Shown: one piece after another, positions 26,709-40,200 of the stretch
How the letters are laid out: the number at the start of each line of letters is the position of its first letter
Numbering within the stretch: the stretch's first letter is position 1
Assembly (NCBI GenBank): GCA_025345505.1
Contig: JANVCC010000185.1
Location: forward strand, 1,618,701-1,682,700
Direction: 5' to 3'
DNA: 64,000 nucleotides
Source: Todiramphus chloris collaris
Lineage: Eukaryota > Chordata > Aves > Coraciiformes > Alcedinidae
Program-made: the position numbers and the translations under genes
Notes under the pieces: model-generated
What the model saw: only the letters and a program-made list of their open reading frames with translations
The model's database searches: none
Told to the model about the DNA's origin: nothing

Positions 26709-27898
26709 AGTTTGCATTGTTAAAGTATACATATTGATGTCAATTTAAGTCTTTTACTTGTTTGTTAGATGATCGGGACATAAATTGTATAAAGATTGTA
26801 GAGAAAATTGTGATTACTTTCAAATCAAAGTACCTGCTGAGAAGTTGCAGAAGCAGCTCATTTTATTATAGCTCTCACAAGGGAACAGTACAGAGGAGAT
26901 CTGCAAAAAGCTATCTGGAGAAAAGTTAAAACCAAGCAAACAAAAATCAAACCAAACTAGATCAATAGATTTAATTGGAAACTATGTTTTCTTTAGGGTA
27001 GCATAGGCATGAAGTGCAGAACGTGGTTTTGTTTGAATTAAGCATTATTCTTTCAGATTCATCAGCAGTGCTTTTACTGCTGACAATAAAAGACAGATAG
27101 TAAGTTTGTTTTAGAAGTGAAGCCAAATTCTTAAGCTGGACTTAATAAAATACTGTTGGTGTAGTTTTTGTATCTTAAATAACGCATGTAATGCGCTGTG
27201 TTTTGCAACATGTATAGAACTGTTAGTAATGTAACACCAACACCCTTCAGAAGACAACTAGGAATTGTATGAAATACTTCTTTATAATTTTGAAAGAACC
27301 TGAAGTATCTGACAGGTGAAATTTCAGTGATACCAATGGAGAAAAGAAGATGGAAATATCATAATACTGTATTTCGTGGAAATGAGTTTTGGTGCTTGGG
27401 TTGGTTTGCTATGGGTTTCTTTTTGTGGGTGTGCGTTTTGGGTTGGTTGGTTGGGTTTGGTTTGGTTTTGCTTTTGTTTTAGAAACACTCCTAAAGCTTG
27501 GAGATTTAATAAGAAATATATCCAAAATCCAGTCTAAGCTTGATTCTCACAATAACACAGGAATGTATTCTGGATTATTTCATTGTTTGCTCAGTTTGGA
27601 ATGAAATGGTGCAATGCTTTTGTAGAGTTCCTGCTCACTGTCCTTTCCTGCCGTCGCTGTTTTCTGCGATGTTTTCAGTAACTGTATTACTGAAGATGTC
27701 TGATACTTGTAAATTAGTTTATTATAGGAAAAAAAGGTGTCATTTGCTGAAGGATTATTCATTTGCTGTGTTTTAAAATTGAATTGATCAGCTCCAAGCT
27801 TCTCAGGTCCAAGATTCAAAAGGTTTTCATATGAAAGTTAGAAGCTGTTTACAGAAAAATGGGAAGATGTCCCCTGGAATGAGTCTATAGAAAGTGTG

Positions 27899-27953
27899 AT
27901 TTTTAATTTTTTTATTATTATTTATTTGTTTATTTATTTATTAATTTTTATTC
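27899..27953. repeat. TTTA-type simple repeat
   Basis: T-rich tract with repeated attt/ttta units, typical of a decayed A-rich simple repeat read from the opposite strand. Confidence 0.8.
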
Positions 27954-28429
27954 TTACAAAATGCTTCTGAGTTCTCAGGCACTGCACAGTCTTCCTTGTT
28001 CCCTGCAGCACCAGCTGGGTGTGAAGTGGAACTGCCCACCCTGGGCAGGGTTCTGAAACGCTGCCCGCAGCCAGGGGAGAGCGGTAGTGACAAAGTACAA
28101 AACTGGCGTGTGCTTGGGTGCTTCACCGTAGTCATCACCATGGAGAGGTCCATTGTTCCACAGCTGCATCTTTGCTGGGTTGCTTAGGGAAGGGCATGAT
28201 GCAGAAACCATTAAAACAGGACATGTGTAAAGGAGACCTGTATCTCAATAATGCAAAAGGAAATCAGTGTTTTCTTTTGAGATACCTTTGACTTGTGCTT
28301 TCAATTTTTTTAATTCACATTTAAAATTATCTCTTTATGAAGCTACTTGGAATAGTGTATTTTTTTAAATTTTTTTTTTTTTCTTAAATGAAATCATCCT
28401 GTAATAAAATATTTCAAGTATGGGCTAAG

Positions 28430-28560
28430 CTGTAAAGCTTAGGGCTGATAAACAAAGCATCTGAAGCCAAATGGCCCCTTAGCTAACCCCAATTAAAATA
28501 AAGATTTCATTGCGCTCTGTCCTGACAGAGAGGGAACATATTGTTGCCTTTAAGGGAGTT
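28430..28560. promoter_or_regulatory. Candidate conserved non-coding element
   Basis: Unique sequence with ctgataaacaaagc (overlapping GATA, FOX and SOX-like cores) and ccaattaaaa (homeodomain-like). The density of developmental factor cores in about 130 bases is higher than in the flanks by eye. No conservation test was possible. Confidence 0.28.
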
Positions 28561-31500
28561 TGGTTTAGTTAATGAAAGAATTTATTTCATTTTTTTCAAA
28601 CACAGAACCTAATTAAATAAGTTTCAACTTGACTTGTAGTTGAGGACATTTTAACTCCTTAAAGGTTACTTTTGTGTCCAAGTGTAGCTCTTTTGAGTAA
28701 TTTTTGGTGCAGTATTTAGTTTTGTGATGGCTTTAATAAGATATTTTACAGCAGATCTGGGCGTCACTCTCTGGTTTATGTACACATACATGGATGGCGG
28801 TGATTCTGAAAGTGTAAAACTTGTTGGTGACATTACTCTCTTCAAGCATCCTGTTTGGCATTGAGTATTAACCAGAGATGGTAACAGAGTAGATTTGTGG
28901 GAGTGATGTGGAAGTGACAGTAACGTGGTTTTGCTGTGGATGCACTTTAAAAGCTGTACATGATACACATACATCACTTCTGCTATTCACCGAATAAAAA
29001 GATATATCAAAGAATTATTTTTGGTAAAGCTCTCCAAGCAGTAGTTAAAATTTGTATCTCTAGAACATTTTTTTTTCTTAGCGAGGATTAATGGTAAAAA
29101 TGAATGCAATTTGTGAGGATTACAAATGTGATTAGTTTGTATGTACTTGCATAGGTAAATCTCATCCCTCATTTGTCAGCTAATATTTTATTACATATTC
29201 TTCACTAAGAATATATGAAAAACTAAAGAACACTTTAAAGATGCTTTCTTCTTACACACAAGAATATTTTATGTTTAGCACTTGAAGGCAGCCAAAGAAT
29301 GGGGATGCTGTTGCTTACCTTAATTTCTTGCCTAAAATGTGAAAAATGTGAAATATCTGCTGCCTGTCTGGTGGTGAAAGGATCTGAGATGGGTCGGAGT
29401 CTCTCCCGGCTGCCCGTGGCGAACGCCGGCTGCCTGCCGTTGTTACGCTTGGCCAGTGTAGTGACTGCAGCTGAAAGCACCTAACAGCAGTGCTTAGAAA
29501 GTGGTGGGTTCTGTTAAATTACTTGTTATGGATGCTGAATCTAAGCAAGGAAGTTTGTGCTTAAGGTAAATAACTTTTAGTGGTACTAGGTACATTAATA
29601 TTTTCCCTGCAGGTCTCTCCGAAACTGCAGATACCTGCTGGCTGGGGGCAGGGGCTTTCCCATCAGTAGGGAGCACTCGATCAAAGTATGTTGAATCCCC
29701 TCATTTTAAGCTCATGTTTGGAGTCTGTATTCTCTTCCAAATGTCACTTAATCCTGTGTCCTCCTGTACGTGTGGAGTGAATTGCATTCCAGCTCTCTAA
29801 ACGAGGTTCTGGGACGGGAGAAGCAGCGGTCTCCGAGAAAGGGCTGTTGATTTCCCAAAGTCAAAGGCATTCTCACAGCTTTTGCCTACTTTTACTTTAG
29901 GTCTGTGTGATGCTGGACTTGATTGTTACCTCCAGCCATGGAGGTACTCAAAGAATGACTGCCTGTGTGAGGAAATAAATTCATTTTATGTGCAGATAAC
30001 TTACAAATACTTAATGGTTTAGGAGGTACTTACACGGGCTTTTTAGTTGAAGAAGAGAGTTGTGTGTGTGAACATGAATGAAATTCAGGGCTAGCTGGTA
30101 CTGGAGTCCTAAAAATCTCTCTTGGCATATGCTGCAGATCTCGAGACAACTGAAACGAGGTGCTGTTCTTTTCTGTGAACTTCTGTAGACCATGAAAATG
30201 TGTTTCAGAAATCCCAGGAACAGCTGCCCAACTACAGCAGCTGAAGCACTGCATCTAGCTGGAGTTGTACATCGCCCAGCTCTGCCCTAGAGCTGCCTTT
30301 CCCATCCCTTATCCTGTCATAGCTTATTGTCCTCAATTTTAATTAAACTTTAACAGCAATTTTGCAGTCATAACTGACCTGAAAGTTTTCCAAAGATTAT
30401 TGTACCCAGAGGACATTTCCCTTATGTGTTTCTCTTGATTTTTGCTTTTCATTTTGTCCAAATTCTGTGCTGTGGAAAAGTCTCTGAGAGAAAATGGAGA
30501 AAATGTCTTGACTGACAAGTACCAGGGTATAGTGGCTTGACTGACAACTATCCATTTACAGCCAGAAGTAATCAATTGCATTTTATATTCTTTGGGAATG
30601 TTGATTCTAATAGTCATGTAAGAAGTCTTAAAGCTGATGTATTTGCTAAAAGTCTTGGGTTTGATCTAGTTTTACTTATGCTGAGTGTAGTGTACTCACT
30701 GAGTGTTCCACATTTACCTTTCAACGTACAGATGTCAATTTTTAAATATAAAAGCTACTTTTGTGGTGCTGCTCCGTGCAGCTCTTTAACTGCCTTTAAG
30801 GGTGTTGTACTCACAGATGTCAGGCACAGCTTTTGCTTTGATATCCCGGAGTCTGAAAAGTCAATTTCTATGCTTAAAAATAATATTGAACTAATGTTGG
30901 ATCATCAGTCCTTACTGCTATATAGGAAGCCCTGTAGTATTAATTGGTTGTCAAATCCCTAAGAACTAATGGATTAACGTGCTTGATGCTAATGCCCCGT
31001 TGAGAAGCTGAAGTTCGCGGACGTCCCCAGCCTCCCCGCTTTGCGCAATTACAGATGCGCACTCAGGACGTTTGAGTGGATTGCATTTCATTAATTCGAT
31101 TTGAGCAGACAATGCTAAGTTGCTGTTGGGCCCACTCTGACAGCTAATTACTGAAATGAAGTGTGTACATGGCTAAGAAACAATGGAGCACTTGTCAGCC
31201 ATGTTAAAACAATACAGAACAGTGCCAAATCTTGGAATCGCTCCTCCGAAGAGTTCTTCTCGTCTCTGCAGAGTGAGCGCTGGACACGCGTGGCTGTGGT
31301 GGTGAGCTGGACTGTAGGGAAACAGAGGTTGTTCCCTTGGCTGAAACACGATACAGTTTGTATTGTTTTGCCCTTTCCTCTGTTTAAAGCAGAGGCTTGT
31401 ACATGCTTACCCTGACTGCTAACACACGCTTACCTCTGCCTGCAGACCTCACGGCACGTTTTCCCCCGTAAACTTCTGATCTGGTTCTTTGAATACCAGA

Positions 31501-31883
31501 GGCACTGCGAATGTCTAACAGTCTTGTAGCACTATTTGCAGGAAAAGCTCTCCCTGGCAGTTTGGAGGAGGAGGATAGGGAGTGACTTGTCGTTGTCTCT
31601 TCCAGTACAAAAAAACCCCAACTCTGGCAATCAAGTGAGGTTTGAACCAGCAAAGGCTCAAAAGAAGCAAGGAGCTATTCTTTGTGCAGGAGGTATGAAT
31701 CCTGCTGAGGGCTCTGTCAATGTTACTGTTTGTATTGGTTTGGGGGAAGACCGGAGAGATGCTTGGGAGAGGCTTCTGTTTGGGTTTATTTACTACACAA
31801 GCCATAGCAGATTTAGTGAATTTCTTGAGCTGGTCTCAGTCTGACAGAGTCTGAGAGGGGAAATAAGATGCAGGCTTTCTAAC

Positions 31884-31984
31884 TTCCTGGTCTTTCCTGG
31901 ACATCTGCTCCTGACGACACTGGAGGCAGAACACCAGGCAGGAGGACTTTTCATGGGATCAGTTATGGCCCCTGTGTTCTAGAA
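31884..31984 (+). mobile_element. Old CR1-like LINE fragment, 3' end
   Basis: Diverged match to the 3' part of an older amniote CR1-type element: a 'ctggacatctgctcctgac' stretch, then wording equivalent to 'ggatactgggctagatggacc' in decayed form, and an end 'atggcccctgtgttct'. The similarity is recognisable along its whole length but individual bases differ often, consistent with an insertion older than birds. Confidence 0.55.
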
Positions 31985-33780
31985 CTGTGGGTTTCAACTC
32001 TGGTAATTTTATTTTCTTTTTCTATATCCTGTATTTGGGAATCAGTCCCTGTAAATGAGATGTTGCTGGACAATTACATAACTTGCCATAAAGTAAAGTT
32101 AAAAAGAAAAAGCAAGAACTTGTTTCAGGTGCTGAGTGGACAAGACTGTCCTGTCCTATATCCATTTCAGGCTTCCTTATGAATTTGTTGTCTTCTTAAG
32201 AGATGATGTTTCTGTTTAAGAAACCTTCAGCACTGAGTGCTTTCCATACCCACCTGAAAACTACTTGTGCATGTGTCATTCTAGAGTGGAAGAAGCTAAA
32301 GCTCCAGTGTGTTCAGTGCTGGGGAAGGGGGCTCATCTCAAGGCTTTTGTGAAAATCTGCATTCCCCCCTGCGGTTTTGTCTTTATGACATAGCAGCAAA
32401 ATTATTAAAAACAATATGATGCTAGCTACAAAAAAATTCTATCATCCACTTGTAAGAGAAGGTGCTGTGTATTACTGGGGATTTTTTTTCTGTTGCTGTT
32501 AAGAGGAGTCCTGGATTACCAGTGTGGTTTCCCTTGATGCGTGCATCCATATCCCTCGTGATGAGGAGAGCCAGAGCCACTTCTGAGCAGCTCGTGTTTT
32601 CTCCTCTGTGTGTCTCCAAGACCACAGGTAACATGGAGACAAGGGAGTGTGTGTTAAATACACTCGAGCCTTTATTACCTCAGTGGTACTTGCTCATCTT
32701 TCTGGTTTTGCAAGACATTTTTCTTCTTCAGCCTTAAACATTTCAGTTAGTAAACAGAAGCAGAGGAAATGGAGATGGGTTTTTTCATTCCATAGACAAT
32801 AAGGATCAGCTACATGTGCTGATTTAATCATATTTGCAATCTGGTGGTTCATACAAAATGACAGCTTAGTTTCTTGGTCAGTATGAAAATGCACATTCTA
32901 TAATGTACCACTTTTAATAACTCCAGAGTTATAACTAAGGTGCTTAAGAGATTTTGCTTTAGTGCATGAGAAAGAAGTTCAAGGATCTGCTCCAGGCTAT
33001 ACCATCAGGCAGTAAAATAATTGCAGTAGAAAAATATTATATATCTTGTTAAATTTGAATTGAATCTAAAAATTTTTGATTTAAATTGGCTGCTTCAGTT
33101 GGAGAAAAAAAGGACAGTAGCAGGTTGCTAGTAAAATGTTCTGCCTGATCAACTCACAAATGCCTGTTGAGGTGCTGGAATAGTTTGCAATTCTTGCAAT
33201 ACATTTTAGAAAACAAGTTCCAGACTGAGCTGTGCTTTCATGTATTCTCTCTCCATGGAAATTATGTCCTTTTTCTCATTTCAAATTAGATGAGTACAGT
33301 GAAATCCTTATTTTACATATTTATTAACAAGGCTTTCATCCCTGTGGTATTGTAACTATCCTCACTACTTTATGTGAAGAAGTTACAAGAACTCACAAAC
33401 CTTTAGGAGATACATGTGATCACTTGTTTTCAAGCATTATTGCTCATATCTGTATTCACCTTGAATGTTGCTCCACCAACTGCTGTTTACTGGCCTTCCT
33501 TTCTGTACAGCAGTGATGGAATTGGTTGGGTTTAGTTTGGGTTTGAAATTCTGAAACGAATCACGCTTCAGACCTCATACCAAGTTCAGATCTCTTTGGA
33601 TATCCATTGTTAGAAAATTGATGAGTGCAGAAATCGTGTCGGCTCCACTGTTTGGCATCTGGAGGGTTAAGGGAATTTTTAGCCTCACCAAAAAGTATTT
33701 GGTCAGGTACTCAGGTGCTGGAAATTTTCTTAGCAACATCAGTCACCTAGGAACATGATCATCTGCTGTTCTGGGGTAGA

Positions 33781-33870
33781 GATTACAGAGCTTAATGATT
33801 AGCTACTATAAGCTGCAGCTGATGCCAGACTCTACCCCCTTTACACCTAATTAGCCTCATTAATGAGCTC
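33781..33870. promoter_or_regulatory. Candidate homeodomain-site cluster
   Basis: Within 75 bases there are taatgattag (33793-33802), TAATTAG (33848-33854) and CATTAATG (33858-33865). TAATTA/G cores are the class bound by LIM-homeodomain proteins such as LHX2, whose gene neighbours DENND1A in vertebrates. Short AT-rich cores arise by chance, so this is only a candidate. Confidence 0.33.
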
Positions 33871-36682
33871 TTCTGCTCTCCACAGAGAGGGCTTCCTCCT
33901 TGGAATAGGAGGCAAAAATACTTCACCCAGGTAGATGTGCTGAAACCTTTAATTATTGCCCACACCTGCAAAGCCTTGTGTCTCTGACAGCAGCAGTGCT
34001 TGTTTACAGTGACCACAGGCAAAGCCTTAACTCTTTAGCATCCTTGGAGTTGGCTTGAAGCTTTGGAAGTATTTATATAGGGTATAATTCTAAGCACCTG
34101 AAAATCTGATGCTTAATAAAGTTGGGTGTGTTATGTGTGGTGGTTTTGGTTTGTGACAAAAATATTTTTTTAAGTTCCAGAGGGTTTTGTTTAGCCCTGA
34201 CAGATGAGTTTAAACTGCAGTCAGGTGTCAAATACTGGATTGCCAGAATTAGCAGCACCCTTTGGTGAGTTCCCTTCTTTAACGAAGGTACTCTTGCATT
34301 TGGAGCAAGGTCATTTTGTACTGCTGACATTAAACTATGGAGAAATACGCAGGCAGGGGTGGATGCAGCAGACAGTAAGCAAGCTAGGGAAAGGTTCTGG
34401 TGTGGTTCTTGGCTATAGCAGCTATTGCAAAGTGTCTGCTGCTTTCTAGCGTGTAGATTTATGGGAGCTCCGTGAAGTGTTTGCTTTGCGGTGTGTTTCA
34501 GCGCTAGGATAGCTCCCTAACTTCTTTGCCCGTGCGTTCGGCTCAAAGCCATTCCGCCCACGCAGAGCAAATGCACAAGCACATTTATCAGCTCAGCTCA
34601 AAAGTCGGGGCTTATTCTAGTTTTTAATTGGAAAGCTCAAAATGCTGCTTTCTTGTACGGATACTTTGGTGGCTATTTGGAAACTTCTCCCGCAGCAGCC
34701 ACCTTGCCTCAATTTTCAGTGGGAAACGCCCGCTGTGGAAACATCCCCATCCATGGTGCAGAGACCCCGTGGCACTGGAAAACAGAGCATCCGGTCGAGC
34801 GGAGGAGTGGCCTTCCTGGGAGACGAAGCAGGCAGATGGTGAAGTTTCTCTTGAGGTTGGTCTGTGCTTCCTCACCTGCCCTTCTCGGCTTCTGGCCTCT
34901 CACTGCAGCAGGCGAGGCCGCTGCACAGTCTTGGCCATAGGCTGCTCAGAGTCTGCAGGCAGCTCTAGGCACAAGTTGTGGTTCTTTCGGAGGGAGTTTG
35001 AGACAAGGAATTCCTCCCCCCCTATTCTAAAAGGAATAGAAGATCAGGTGCCTCCTGCAAGGCACGTGCAGTGCCTGTGTGGAGTGGTAGGGCTTTTCCA
35101 ACAGAAGTTGTGGAGATCGTCACATTTTAGTCAACTTTGTTTCCCTCGAAGGTGTTCCCGGCAGAATGCTGAGCTAATTTGAGCTAAAGCATTCAAGTTA
35201 AAAAGCAGAAACATCTGTATTGAAAGAATATTGAGAAACTGAAAATAGGGTCTGAAACTGTGAGCTCACCATAGTAATAGACATCATTATTAGCAGCTCC
35301 TATGAGTATGTGCAAGAAAGTTTTTGGTTTAGTTGATTATGAGTTAAAACAGCATCAAGCCTCGCTGGCCAAGATGTAACAACACACTGTGTGAAATTCA
35401 TGTGCACTTAATGCAATTAGGATTGAATGCCAAAATAAAGCCTCAAAATGAGTAATTTCTCAAATATTTTGATAATGTTTTGTCAATTGTTAGTGATCTT
35501 TATAACTATTACAGAAATGGGATTGAAGTTTGTGGACTTCTCCGATTGATTGTAATCTTGGCAGGTGTAGTTCTGTTTCCTAGGTGAGAAAGCCTGAGGT
35601 TCCAGTTGGATGAGAAGGACTTTTACAAGATAAAAATTCTCATTGAGGGCATGTGGGCCTGGAGGGGAGCAGAGTTGGCATTTTTGGCCCAGCAAATATC
35701 TGCCCATCTGCTCTCTGTCAGAATATGTTATAAGTGCATCTGGGACATGATAAATTGCTTCTCTAAAGTCACTTCTTTTCTAGCTGTGTTTTTTCATGGC
35801 AATAGTCAAGGATTCCACACCAAATGATCTGGTGGCTTAACATGATGACACATCCAAGCCCAGCAAGTTCTATTACAGTAACAGCATTTACTTCGCCAGG
35901 TATTATATGAATGAGGTGACATTGCATATCATGTTATCTTCTGTAGCATCAGAGACTAGATGACTCTAAATCAGTGAAAATTTAAGGTTTAATTCCATTA
36001 TATCCATTTTACTTACAGAAATGGGCTTTTTGTTGAGAGTGGGATTTTTATGACCTGCCTTTATGACTAAAGAGTCTCTCACATGGCTCTAGTGGATTTA
36101 AAACCAGTTTATTCTCCTTCTGCATCTATATTCGCATCTAAATATTGTACTAAAATATTTCAGTCTTGAAAACAGCTGGTTTATTCAATGTGGTCTTGGG
36201 GATCGTGATACAAGGGAATTATATACGTCCTGCACAAAAACATTTTCAACGTAAGTACTTTGAATCCTAGAAGCTTCATTGCTTTGGCTTCTTACATGTA
36301 TGTAAGAAATCAAAGCAAAATTCTTGTGACCTTTAGGCATCCTGGTCATCATTAAATCGTGGCCAATCACTTATTGGTTGCTCTGCAGTGAATTTTTTTT
36401 TTTTTCCCTTATTTTAAGAAAATATTTTGTATTTTATTGAGTTTCAATAAATAAAATAAAAAATAAGCTTGTCATTTATCTCATAGGAAATACTTTCTGT
36501 AGATTGTGTTTCCAAGCACGCTTTTATATTTTGTCATGGTATAAAATAACTCATGTAAAGAATTGCACTGTAATTTTTCTCCTTTTTTGTATTGTCACTA
36601 GCGTTCCACAATAGTTAAAATAGAATAAGGCCTTTTTATTATAGGGGACCTGAATTGGTAGCTGCTTTGCATGCAGCACATA

Positions 36683-36738
36683 CTGGCTTCAATGGGAGTA
36701 TTGCTCATGGAATGATTGCAGAACTAGGCCCTGAAATT
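36683..36738. repeat. Ancient amniote interspersed repeat, unassigned
   Basis: The block 'ggcttcaatgggagtattgc' followed shortly by 'gcagaactaggccctgaa' matches a dispersed sequence familiar from reptile and bird DNA. I cannot name the family. Flanking bases back to about 36650 may belong to the same copy. Confidence 0.5.
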
Positions 36739-37034
36739 ACCTTGCCAGCTAATGATAAAATCGCATGCAGGCCACAGGGGTTTTTGTGGAATAAATATAA
36801 GAGTGGAACAATACACAGTACACATTATACCAGTAATTTAAAGCATATTCAGGACAAAGAGAGAGTTCCTAGTGCAGGCAGCATCATAGAGATTTGCTGT
36901 ATCTGATAAAGATTAGGTTTCTCAGCTCATAATACCATACTATTACTTTTCTTTTGTTAGTCTTTCAACACCTACACTCATGCATTGACACAATATCAAG
37001 TAGGAAGAGGAAGAATAGCCTTGTATTTAAGGTA

Positions 37035-37158
37035 CTGAGCAGGGATTAAAGAAATTTCAGTTCTTTTCCCTGGCTCTGCCAGAGACTTTTGTGACCGTGT
37101 ACAAGTAACTTATTATTTTCATGCCTCTATTCTTGATCTGTGAAATGGTGATCTTTCC
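37035..37158 (+). mobile_element. MIR-type (CORE-SINE) relic
   Basis: Decayed but collinear with the MIR consensus: 'ccctggctctgccagaga', then 'tttgtgaccgtgtacaagta', and finally 'tcttgatctgtgaaatgg', matching the usual 'gctctgccac', 'gtgaccttgggcaagt' and 'catctgtaaaatgg' landmarks in order and spacing. MIR copies are old and scarce in birds. The element is followed directly by a TTTA simple repeat. Confidence 0.75.
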
Positions 37159-37216
37159 CATTTATTTATTTATTTATCTGGTTATTATTTTTTTTATTAT
37201 TATTATTCTTTTCCCC
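37159..37216. repeat. TTTA/TTA simple repeat
   Basis: Runs of attt then att units directly 3' of the MIR relic; probably grown from the SINE tail. Confidence 0.85.
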
Positions 37217-40200
37217 CAGCCCTAAATGCTTTCTTGCTGGCTTCTTTGCACTTCATCTTCCTGGTTTGTTGCTGGAGCTCTAGAGATGTGCCTGTTGCTT
37301 AGGGGTAGCACGCAGCTGCTGGCTGGTGTAGGTGATTCAGAAAGCAGGGCAACGGCTCGGATTAGCCGTGAGAACCCTTCGGCAGATGGCTTGCTCTATT
37401 ACAGTAAAGTAGCCCCATTATTTGGGAACATGAGTGTGTCATTTTACTTGGTCTAACACGAAAATGACAGGTGTCCTAAAAAACTAAAAGGGTTTGAAAT
37501 ATCAGCGGTATCTCTGCTTGTAGGAAATGGATATATGACTTTTCTGAGGATGTTTTCCTTTTATTTGGGTTTTTGTCAGGAATGTATTTGTTGATGTGAG
37601 TCTGCTTTTCTCCCCGCAGTCCAGCTCAGAGCCCTAGTTACCGAGTTTTATAAAGGGAATTACCCAAGAAGTTTGAGAATGCTTACAAGGTAGAATTTTT
37701 AAGTTTATGAACTTCCAATATCTAGATGAGCACAGCGGGCTACAGCCAGTGAGCACAAACAGCTCTGTTTCTGCAAGCGTTCCCTGGTTTGTTTTCATTA
37801 GTGCCAGGTACGCTCTTCATGGTAGTGCCCTCAGCAGAAACACTGCCTGCTCGGGCGTGCCCACGCCGGGATCTGGGGGAAGCGCGTTGCTCAAGCTGCC
37901 TGCGCTGCACAACACGGCTTGTCTGCCGAGGAAGGGTTTGTCAGCGACAGCTCCCAGGCCCTCGTTGGGGCTGCTCTGGGTGGCTGAACACAGCCTGCTG
38001 CCCGTGCATCCACCCCAGAGCTGCAGCACGGGCATAGGCCAGGTTTGGACACAGGACGTCTGGAAGGGGCTGCGGGTGTGATTGTGTTCGGAGGGCTGGC
38101 GGTGACTGGCGGGCACCTTTCTCCCTTTCATTTCTCCTTCAGGGGTATTATTACAACTTGGAGGATTTCTCAGATCACATGCAGGAGAATGACATGGTTC
38201 CAAAATTCCAATTCACCAGCAAGTGCAAGGGTTGAGACTTTAGAGAAATGGCCCATTTTTTTTGTAAACCTTCGAAAAAGTATCTACAAAAAGTACAGAT
38301 AGAGTAAAACTACTAAACAAAAGAAAGTGGGGATATGCACTCTTGATGTATCTCTGCCAGAGGTTAAATACACTGGAGAGGAACATGGAAAAAAAAAAAA
38401 AGTCTGAAATTAGCCCAGTAATGGAGATGGGCATTTCCACGTGACAGTAAGTGCCTGGACAGTGCAGTCTGCATTGCTAAATACGTGTTTTTAAAATGCT
38501 TCTCAACATTACACTGAGCAATGCTAATTTACCAGAACCGGTAGTCTCTTTTTGAACAGCATCTTCATTTAGTTTTCCTTAGAAGAATTGTGGTCAAATC
38601 TCTGAGCACGTGATTTCTTTGTTCCTGAGCAGCATCTTGAAATGCTCATTTGCTTAATGCAGAGTATTTGATCTACGCTTTCTTGATTCCATTATGGCTG
38701 AGGCACATGCAAAGAGCTCTCTTGGCTGAACGCATGTGCCAGTTACAGGGAGGTTATTTGTCGTTGCCGTTGCAAACCGAGGGAGCCAATGGCCTATCGG
38801 GGCTCTGTCACCACTTTCAGGTTTGCTTTATGGAGTCCTGCTGGCTGACTCCTTCAGCTCTGATGAGCTAATCTTCCCTTGATGTTGTAATCACAATTGT
38901 TGAAGGGTCTGCAGAGCAGTTGCTTGCCCTCGGTTGCTGCTGTAGCTAACATTGACGTGTATATCCTGAGCACTAGGATCCTGCCTCAGCTTCATTAGAA
39001 TTCTGGATGGAATTAAAGGTGATGGTTCCTAGAATATCCCTACAGGCTTTAGTTTGTCATTTTGCAACATAACTGATTGTCGTAAAGGATGTGGTTATTT
39101 CTAACACCTTGGTAGTACTAAAGCAGTGATAGGTGAACCTCTTGCGTGTCATTGCTGTTGCTTTATTTTGGGGTTGCCGCAGAGCATGCTGGCACGAGCC
39201 GTACAGCTCGGAGACTGTCACATTCCCACCTTGTTCTGCACCTTTCAATTCTACCCACATTTTTTCAATTCGTGGCTGGTTTACAGAGCAGCTCTAATGG
39301 CTTGTGTATTTATTAGATGGACTTTGAAAGATCACCTCCATGGTTTGAAGGCATGCATACAGCAGCACAAAATTCATTACCCTGTGCCACATGCTGACCA
39401 CGATAATGCAGAAGAGATTCTGTGTATCATCCAGGGAATAACTTTTAGGGTTGTCTAAACAGTCTTCACACTTGGGTTGTTGGGTTTTTTCTGGCTCAGT
39501 TTTCAGTGTCTGGCTTTTTCATCCTTAGAATCAAGTTTTGTGAAATCTTGGTTTGTGGAGAGGCTCTCGTGTTGGCCTAATTTGAACCCTGTCTTTATTG
39601 TCGTAACGTTTTGTCCGGCAATCCCCTGCTGGCTTTAGAGCCCCGTTACCCAGAGGCACACCGTGGTCTCTCGTTCCTGGGAGAATGGGAATAGGCTGCC
39701 AGGAGTTATCTTAGCACCTGGGTGTCTTTCCAGAAGTACCATTTTGCCTCTGTCCCTTCCTCCAAGTCCTCTCTGATCTGTGCTGTCTTCTGTCACACAC
39801 GTTTTTAGTCCTCTGTGTTCACTGTGAATGTTATTGCTGTAACCAGTGAGCTGGCCGTACGGTGGACAGTTCAGATGTGATGCTGCTCTCGCTGACAGGA
39901 ACTGTCTGCACGAGCCCTGCACACTCTTCTGAAAGAAAGCTTTTTCTTTCTGAGGAAAAGTGATTTCCTTGGAAGATGGGGATCATGGTGAAATTTTGTA
40001 CAGTGTAGCTAATCAAAATTGGACCTTGTCTTTTAATTTGCACCATGATTTCTTACAACAGCAGTTTTCATGAAACTCTGGAACGGTCTGAAATAAGTCC
40101 TGACTCCTCTCAGTTTTCACTTGCTGCCTAAAGTAGTTTTAAACACTGTTTTAGAATGTAACAATTCCAATTTAAAAACAGGGCCAGCAGCAGATCAGGT

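Noticed and set aside
30537-30962. 141-codon plus-strand frame in AT-rich DNA
   Set aside because: Longer than expected for its base content, but no splice sites, start context or recognisable motif; left as probable chance.
34628-35182. 184-codon plus-strand frame
   Set aside because: Moderately GC-rich stretch with several overlapping long frames; product unlike any known protein and no splice or promoter context.
39635-39922. Possible minus-strand CR1 copy
   Set aside because: A few words resemble CR1, but order and 3' end are missing.
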